This document shows positions 58,711-64,000 of a stretch of 64,000 nucleotides of DNA, piece by piece. Position numbers and translations under genes: made by a program. Under the pieces are notes generated by a model. The model was not told the DNA's origin, did no database searches, and saw only the letters and a program-made list of their open reading frames with translations. The stretch lies in NCBI GenBank assembly GCA_026214975.1, contig CM047807.1, positions 66,133,824-66,197,823 of the forward strand, read 5' to 3'. Numbering within the stretch: the first letter of the stretch is position 1; the number at the start of each line of letters is the position of its first letter. This DNA comes from Gentiana macrophylla. Lineage: Eukaryota > Streptophyta > Magnoliopsida > Gentianales > Gentianaceae.

Positions 58711-58767
58711 GTTATAAGGAGCAGCTAACTGGAGTAATCAGCTAAGTGACTTCACCAGCTGACTGAA

Positions 58768-58815
58768 CCTTTGCCATTTCGGGTGCGCTCACTTGGTAGG
58801 TAAGGCACTGGTACC
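58768..58815 (+). repeat. Spacer motif, element 8 copy
   Basis: Reads GGGTGCGCTCACTTGGTAGG at its core. It aligns with the inverted motif at 14689-14758, including GTGCGCTCAC against GTGAGCTCAC and the GGTAC/GGTAT end. Confidence 0.65.
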
Positions 58816-59104
58816 CAGCAAAGTTAATTTCACTGATTGTTAAGAACATTTTTATACATCAGCTCAGTAAAGGAGTCACTGCACCGGCAAGTTGACCAGC
58901 TAAGTTACTCCACCGATAAATATCTTTGAGAATACAACAAAGTGCAGTGTAAACAAAATCAGTTCTGCACAAATGGAAAATCGGAGAAGTTATAGAGAAT
59001 AATTATATGGAAGATCACCCACGTGATTTATATACACAAAATCACGCCATTACTCCACCAAAACCTTCCACATTCAACCGCCTTCACACTACCCAAAATT
59101 CTAC

Positions 59105-59112
59105 TATATAAA
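59105..59112 (+). promoter_or_regulatory. Candidate TATA box for the extra ORF, element 8
   Basis: TATATAAA, 107 bases before the ATG at 59219. The leader between them is pyrimidine- and A-rich with no upstream ATG that I can see, as in plant 5' leaders. Confidence 0.55.
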
Positions 59113-59218
59113 CAACAATTAGAGGTTTTTCAGAATTCTTTACGCTCTCTTGCATTTTATAAACCCTATTTTCTCTGAAAAATCGAAGCATTTCCCAAAT
59201 CTCAAACACTTCAAAACA

Positions 59219-60578
59219 ATGGCTTCATCATTCTTCAAACACATATTGGAAAGCAATACGAAAAATCAATTGCTACTGGCACCTTCTTCCAAGAAGAACA
59301 TTACTTAATGCTGTGTGGAAATGATGAAGAAGCAAAAAGATAAGTAGAAGAGGAAGAGGAATCCAACGAAGAACCAGAACAACACGAGGAAGAAGGTAGT
59401 GGTTATGATGACTAAACAGAAAATGAAGAGGTTGAAGAAGCAAATGAAGATGATAATGAGACTCTAGAAGAACCTTCAAACATATCTGAAAGAGATATCG
59501 ATAACATAATTGTTGCATATCTTCAATGGAAGAAGAGTGATTCCAGACTTCAGCTTCATAATTCTAAACACACGTTTGAATAAGAAGCTTGGTTTTTTGG
59601 TTTTCTTGGGATCACAACCCGGGTTGGTGTACTTGATGAATCACCATTTTGGGACATGATAGATGCGGCGAAGGCAAAGATGCATCAGACTTCTGATGAA
59701 GAAAGTTGAAAATCTGATGATAACGATGATGGTGATGACCAGAATGATGATAATAATGTCCAGGATGACGATGATGATGGTCGAGATAAAGAGGATGAGC
59801 AAATAGCACATGCAATTGATGATGACATCCCCTTAAGTATATTTCTGCAAACACAAGGGCCACCAAAGAAAACCCTCTCATCTATGACAACACCATCAGC
59901 ACAGCAAGCTGATCAGCAGACTACACATGCTCCACAACTACCTGTTGATAGAACAGCTGATCCCACAGTAGTGTTGGATACTGGATCAGCTGCTGTCACT
60001 CCAGTCAAGGAAACTCCCGGCAAAGAGCAAGGGGGAATATGATAAAGTGTTGCACCAAAAATAACATCTACTCATGTACTTGAAGAACTAGACACATGTG
60101 TCGATATTACTCAACCGACAGCACAAAACCAAGAACCACTTGAGATAACTCCCACGTTGCCACACCAGGATAGAGGACAGCAAATAGACCCAGGGCAAGC
60201 TGATATTCGGGACCAATTTGATCAACTGTCTACTGGCATATCAAATAAGGCATTTCAAAAAGCAGCAGATCTGTTGGTTGATGAACTGGAACAGCAAGAA
60301 TGTATCTCAGGTCCATGACAACTGCCTTCAAAGACGAAAGCCAATCTATTGAGAGAAGATTTCAGGCTGTTGCTGAGTACATTGATGCACAAAACATTGT
60401 TGTGCAAAGGCAGAGTGACTTGATGCACCAAATGAACATAAATTTCACCAACAATTTTGCAGGACTTAGACAACATGTGTCACAAAAAAATGAGTCAATG
60501 GAAATGGATTTTGGCATAAGATTTGATAGTGTAACCAAGAAGTTATCTAAACATGATAACATATTCACATCTGTTGAA
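59219..60578 (+). pseudogene. Extra 3' ORF of element 8, C-terminus deleted
   Basis: Starts at an ATG in an ideal plant context (AACAATGGCT, 59219-59221; MASSFFKHILESN). Frameshifts and stops follow within 30 codons. The middle is extremely acidic, with Asp/Glu runs from GAT repeats (59340-59470 and 59720-59830). The later part has ADLLVDELEQ, IERRFQAVAEYIDAQN and a helical stretch to about 60578, where the frame runs into the middle of the 3' LTR. The C-terminal RGG-type domain seen in elements 2, 3, 7 and 9 is missing, as is the polypurine tract. Confidence 0.72.
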
Positions 60579-61570
60579 TCTGTGATGACCTTGGATAAGT
60601 CTAAGCATGTTTCAAGTGATGAATTCAATGTTCAAATATGGTGTACACTGATCTCACCCAAATCAATGATCAGTGAAGTACAAAGATTCTCCTTAAAACT
60701 GAAGTGATGAAGGAAACAGTGAATCGGCAGAGTAAACTGACTTTCGGCAAAGTGAAGGCAATAACGGTGAAGGAAGACATAAACGGCAAAGTCAGATGGA
60801 TCACTCGACCGTTCAAAGAACGGCGAAGTAATCCTTATCGTAATGCAATTGAAAAATGATGAAGATTCAGAGGATCATGCATTTAATGCACAATCAATAG
60901 AGGATCAATCAAGGACGGATTTTCTGGCTATACATTTGAAGGAAAAATCCGATCATGAAATCAAGAAGAATATAATTAAGAGGAACCAAGAATAAAATCA
61001 AGGATTATTCCCCCTCATAAATATAGCCAACGGACGGAATTTCAAATCAAGGATACTCAAGGCTATAAATAGAAGGCATTGTGATGATGATAAAAACAAC
61101 GATTAGAAAAAGAAAATCAAGCAGAAACTCTGTCAAATTGAAAAGCCTTCTCTCTGAACTTACAAGGATTTATCTAAAGATCAACTCAGACATTAGAACT
61201 ACAATTTCATATTCAGCACTGAGATTGATCAATCAAGTTTGTGAATTTCATTCACAATAAATTGAAGCAATTGAATCATAAGTCATTTGAGAAGGAGTCG
61301 TACTTGTGATAGCTGCTGAAGGATTTGATCTCAAGGAGCAGTGAAAGAGACTGAATCACTGAAGCTGTTGCAGTCAAGGAGTGATAGTCTTGTAGATTGT
61401 GAAGCTTGGGAAGCCAAGGAAAATCATACTATTGTATCTATGAAAACAATAGTGAATTCCTCCAATCATCACAGGAGAAGAGTGGATTAAGGGATTACAC
61501 AACCCTGAACCACTATAAGTCTTGTGTCAATTTACTTTCTGCAATTTACTTTACTGCATTCATTTAAATT
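60579..61570 (+). repeat. 3' LTR of element 8, start deleted, cut by element 9
   Basis: Matches the 5' LTR from 52207 on; the first 253 bases are absent. TCTGTGATG (60579-60587) is present at the join in both parents. TATA box CTATAAATAG at 61063-61072. Element 9 interrupts it at 61570. Confidence 0.85.
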
Positions 61571-63285
61571 TGTTGGTCCCTTGAAAAGGCTTTGGTTAAG
61601 TTTAGAGGGGGGTGAATAAACTTAACACTTAAAACTTTTGGAGTTAACAAACTCAAAGAACTCAAAAGATCTGCGATATCTCGATGAGTCTGGCGACACC
61701 TCGGTAGATTGGTTTGATATACGATGATCTCTACTGACAGTTAAGTTTCCTGAGTTTGTGCAGCGGAATAATATCAAAAATTAAGCCTTAATACTTGTTG
61801 TAAAATATGATACTAAGTATTAGATACTTAGCAGTGTATGTGTGTGATGTCAGTTGCTAGATTCAGTAGGTTGATGTGTATGATAAACTAAATGCAGAAT
61901 GTAAGTACAGTAAGTAAGTAGGCAGATTTTATAGTGGTTCCAGGTGGTGTAATCCTGTCAGTCCACTCTTCTCATGTGATGTTGGAGGTAATTCACTAAA
62001 GATCTTTGATGTATCTGTTACAAAGATTCCTAAGGTTGCTTGTCCTTCACCAATAACTATGACTTCACAAACTGAAAACTAGGAACAGGTAGGATTGCTG
62101 CTCCAAAGTCTTCCACTGGTCCTTGAAGGGTAGGATTTTCTCTTCAGCAGCTCCACCACAAACAACAGTCTTTCACACAATAGTGCTTCATTGTCTTCAG
62201 CAGGTTTTTTGTAAAATAAAGAATGAATCAAGTAAATGATTCCGTTGCAGCAGCTTGATTAGGATGAAATAATCAGCAGCTTGCAGTCTTCAAGTGTGTA
62301 AACTTGATGTATCTTGAATACATAATACACTTGAAGATTTTCTCTGGATCAGTAGCCTTAAGCTCAGTAAGTTCAGTGGGGTGCTTTTCTGAATAAAATG
62401 CAGCTCAGGATTATGTGTATTTTTCTCTTCAAAATCATCATCTTTTTCTGAGTTAGAAGTCCTCTATTTATAGGTAGGACTCCTTGTGACTTGTATTTGA
62501 AATTAAAATATAGCTGTTCCATGTTTTGTCCTATTTGACTTGCTTTCTGTCACTATTCATAGGATCGATGATGTCGAGAATCCTTTTGGCGATTATACGA
62601 TCTGCTTCATCCTTTCACTTGTACCCATTGGATAAAATCCTGAATCATCCCAACGTCTTTTTAATCTTAGCCATTGATTTGTCTGATAAATCAGAGGTAG
62701 TTGGATGTCCTTATCCATGTAACCTTCCAATGTAATCTTGAATTAATCGAGGTATATATATCAGTAGGTTCATTAGTCTGCTGAAATACCTATCAGTCTA
62801 CTGAACTATAATTTGATGTGTTTATCACAATCCAGCAGACTTCTTTTATCTAACTTTTACTTGTGAAGTTAGATTACACCTTTTTGCAAATAACTAAGTT
62901 CCAATCACCATCCAACTTAAGGAACTTAGACCTTGTACACAAGGTATATGTAATCAGTTTAGGTGATCACAGACTTGCCTAAATTCTGATTCTATATCCT
63001 TGACTTTAATTACTAAGTTTGATCCCTTAGCCTTCATTAACTGAGTTTGAGCCCTCAGCCTTCAGTTTTCAGCAGGTTCCAGACTAGTCTACTGGCCTAT
63101 ATACCCTACTGATATAGACCAGTCTGCTGATATAAATCAGCTGACCATTACAGTGCTTGTTTGATCAAACCTATTCAAAGATCAAAATCTAATAAACCTA
63201 TACATTTGATCTAGACATCGTTTTGCCATTGCACTATGACAGTTAGTCTGGCACTCATCACTAAAACTCAGAAATAAGTCCAACA
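61571..63285 (-). repeat. 3' LTR of element 9
   Basis: TGTTGG to CCAACA, 1715 bases, TATA box (CTATAAATAG on the minus strand) at 62464-62473. Two windows (61660-61745 and 62567-62612) differ sharply from the other LTRs of the subfamily and are rich in CGAT and TCGA words. Confidence 0.9.
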
Positions 63286-63300
63286 ATTTCCCCCTTTTTG
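63286..63300 (-). promoter_or_regulatory. Polypurine tract of element 9
   Basis: AAAAAGGGGGAAAT on the minus strand next to the LTR. Confidence 0.85.
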
Positions 63301-63447
63301 GTGATGATGCCAATACCCTCTCCTAACAGCAAAGCAAAAAGATTAAAACAAAAACAGAACAAACTTAGTCATCTTTCATTATAATCATTTGTTCAAAAAT
63401 TATTACAGTCTAGCATCAGCAAAGATAAAACAGGTAAGTATGCTGAT

Positions 63448-64000
63448 CTACTGTCTTCTTTCCCTTTCCTCTCTTGCTTTCTCAGCTTGTTCTTGATAAG
63501 TTCTGATTTCTCTGATCATCTCTCTCATCCAGTCATTTTCAATCAGAGTGAAATCAATATGAGGATTCACTTGTTTCCACCAATGCCATGCTTCAGGTAG
63601 AGTTAGATTTATTTGATGTACCCTGAAGCCTAACCTTATGTAAACCTCCTTGAATTCATTCAATGATTCCTTTGCATTTGTGGTAGGTAAACTTCTTTCA
63701 CCTCTACCACCTCTTCCACCTTTTCTTGTGGCTCTCATTTATTTAACTCTGGCCTCCCAGAATTTTAAGTCCAAAAAGGAGTTAAGACCTTCATGAAATC
63801 CCTTGTCATGATAGGGTCTTCTTTTGTTGTAGTAGACCTTCTTGTATTGTTGGAGAAGATCATCAGTGAGTGGAAGTCTGCCAGGTGCAAGTTCTCTATA
63901 TGCATTAGTATCAGCTTCCCATCTTTTCTTTGCAAATATTCTTGCAGCCTCTTTTGCTTCTGCTATTTGCTCTTCCCCCTTCAGTGTATTGCCCTGTTTG
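63448..64000 (-). pseudogene. Extra 3' ORF of element 9, C-terminal part
   Basis: C-terminal domain of the extra ORF, with GGRGGRGERSLP, EVYIRLGFRVHQINLTLPEA and a charged end (AREERERRQ) before the stop at 63448. Upstream, across a stop near 63739, the same protein is visible to the window edge, so the gene continues to the right. It is closest to element 3 in sequence. Confidence 0.72.

Larger units (their letters stand above)
58711..59218 (+). other. Untranslated spacer between RNase H and the extra ORF, element 8
   Basis: About 510 bases with no ORF. Contents in order: the conserved motif at 58768-58815, a 15-base copy of the LTR terminus at 58838-58852, AT-rich DNA, a TATA box and a leader of about 100 bases. 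It is the counterpart of 14257-14891. Confidence 0.75.
51954..61570 (+). mobile_element. Element 8: SIRE-like element on the plus strand, cut by element 9
   Basis: Inserted in the gypsy RT. Order: 5' LTR, primer site, gag, protease, integrase, RT, RNase H, spacer, extra ORF, then a deletion join into the middle of its own 3' LTR, which element 9 interrupts. It belongs to a different subfamily from elements 2 and 3, with an LTR starting TGTTAAG. The left flank TAAAC (51949-51953) predicts its target duplication beyond the window. Confidence 0.9.
61571..64000 (-). mobile_element. Element 9: SIRE-like element entering from the right edge
   Basis: Minus-strand copy inserted in the 3' LTR of element 8. 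Its 3' LTR, polypurine tract and the end of the extra ORF are in the window. Same subfamily as elements 2 and 3. The left flank AAATT (61566-61570) predicts its target duplication. Confidence 0.88.

Noticed and set aside
59219..59600. A possible host gene with TATA box, leader and ATG (MASSFF)
   Set aside because: It lies exactly where the extra ORF of a SIRE-like element belongs, between RNase H and the 3' LTR, and its frame breaks within 30 codons.

Overview
The window is plant nuclear DNA made almost entirely of transposable elements, most likely from a eudicot with a repeat-rich genome. The family types show this: Ty1/copia elements primed by initiator tRNA-Met (TGGTATCRGAGC sites), a Tat-type Ty3/gypsy element and a hAT DNA transposon. 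I could not identify the species, and I found no host gene, tRNA, rRNA or CRISPR array. Most coding regions carry stops or frameshifts. Identities, divergences and boundaries were read by eye.

Left block (460-30992): three nested SIRE-like copia elements, all on the minus strand. Element 1 (LTRs 460-2157 and 6968-8417 plus 30640-30992) is old and has lost gag to integrase. Element 2 (8418-30634, target duplication GTTCC) sits in the 5' LTR of element 1 and keeps gag, protease, integrase, RT, RNase H and a very long extra 3' ORF. Element 3 (16643-25198) sits between the integrase and RT of element 2; it has gag and the 3' ORF but has lost nearly all of pol.

Middle (30993-37085): remnants of a gypsy-type gag gene, split by a complete-ended hAT element (31779-36568, 8-base target duplication GGACCGCC) with a decayed transposase. 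A scrap of a plus-strand SIRE-like element (element 6) follows.

Right block (37086-64000): element 5, a small copia of a different lineage (37086-42168), lies inside element 6. Then come insertions whose right halves all lie beyond the window: element 7 (SIRE-like, minus, from 43184) in element 6; a Tat-type gypsy (plus, from 47392) in element 7; element 8 (SIRE-like, plus, from 51954) in the gypsy RT; and element 9 (SIRE-like, minus, from 61571) in the 3' LTR of element 8.

The most unusual material is in the SIRE-like family. Between the RNase H stop and the extra ORF lies a 0.4-0.6 kb untranslated spacer. It has a conserved palindromic motif just after the stop and a TATA box 107-110 bases before the ORF start in two distant copies, which suggests that the extra ORF has its own promoter. 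The ORF (about 1,320 codons in element 2) is not recognisably an envelope gene: it is acidic, then ends in an RGG-containing, charged domain shared by elements 2, 3, 7 and 9. The LTRs of elements 2, 3 and 9 are also full of the heptamer TCAGYAG, and in one LTR of element 3 most of these heptamers, and little else, are altered.
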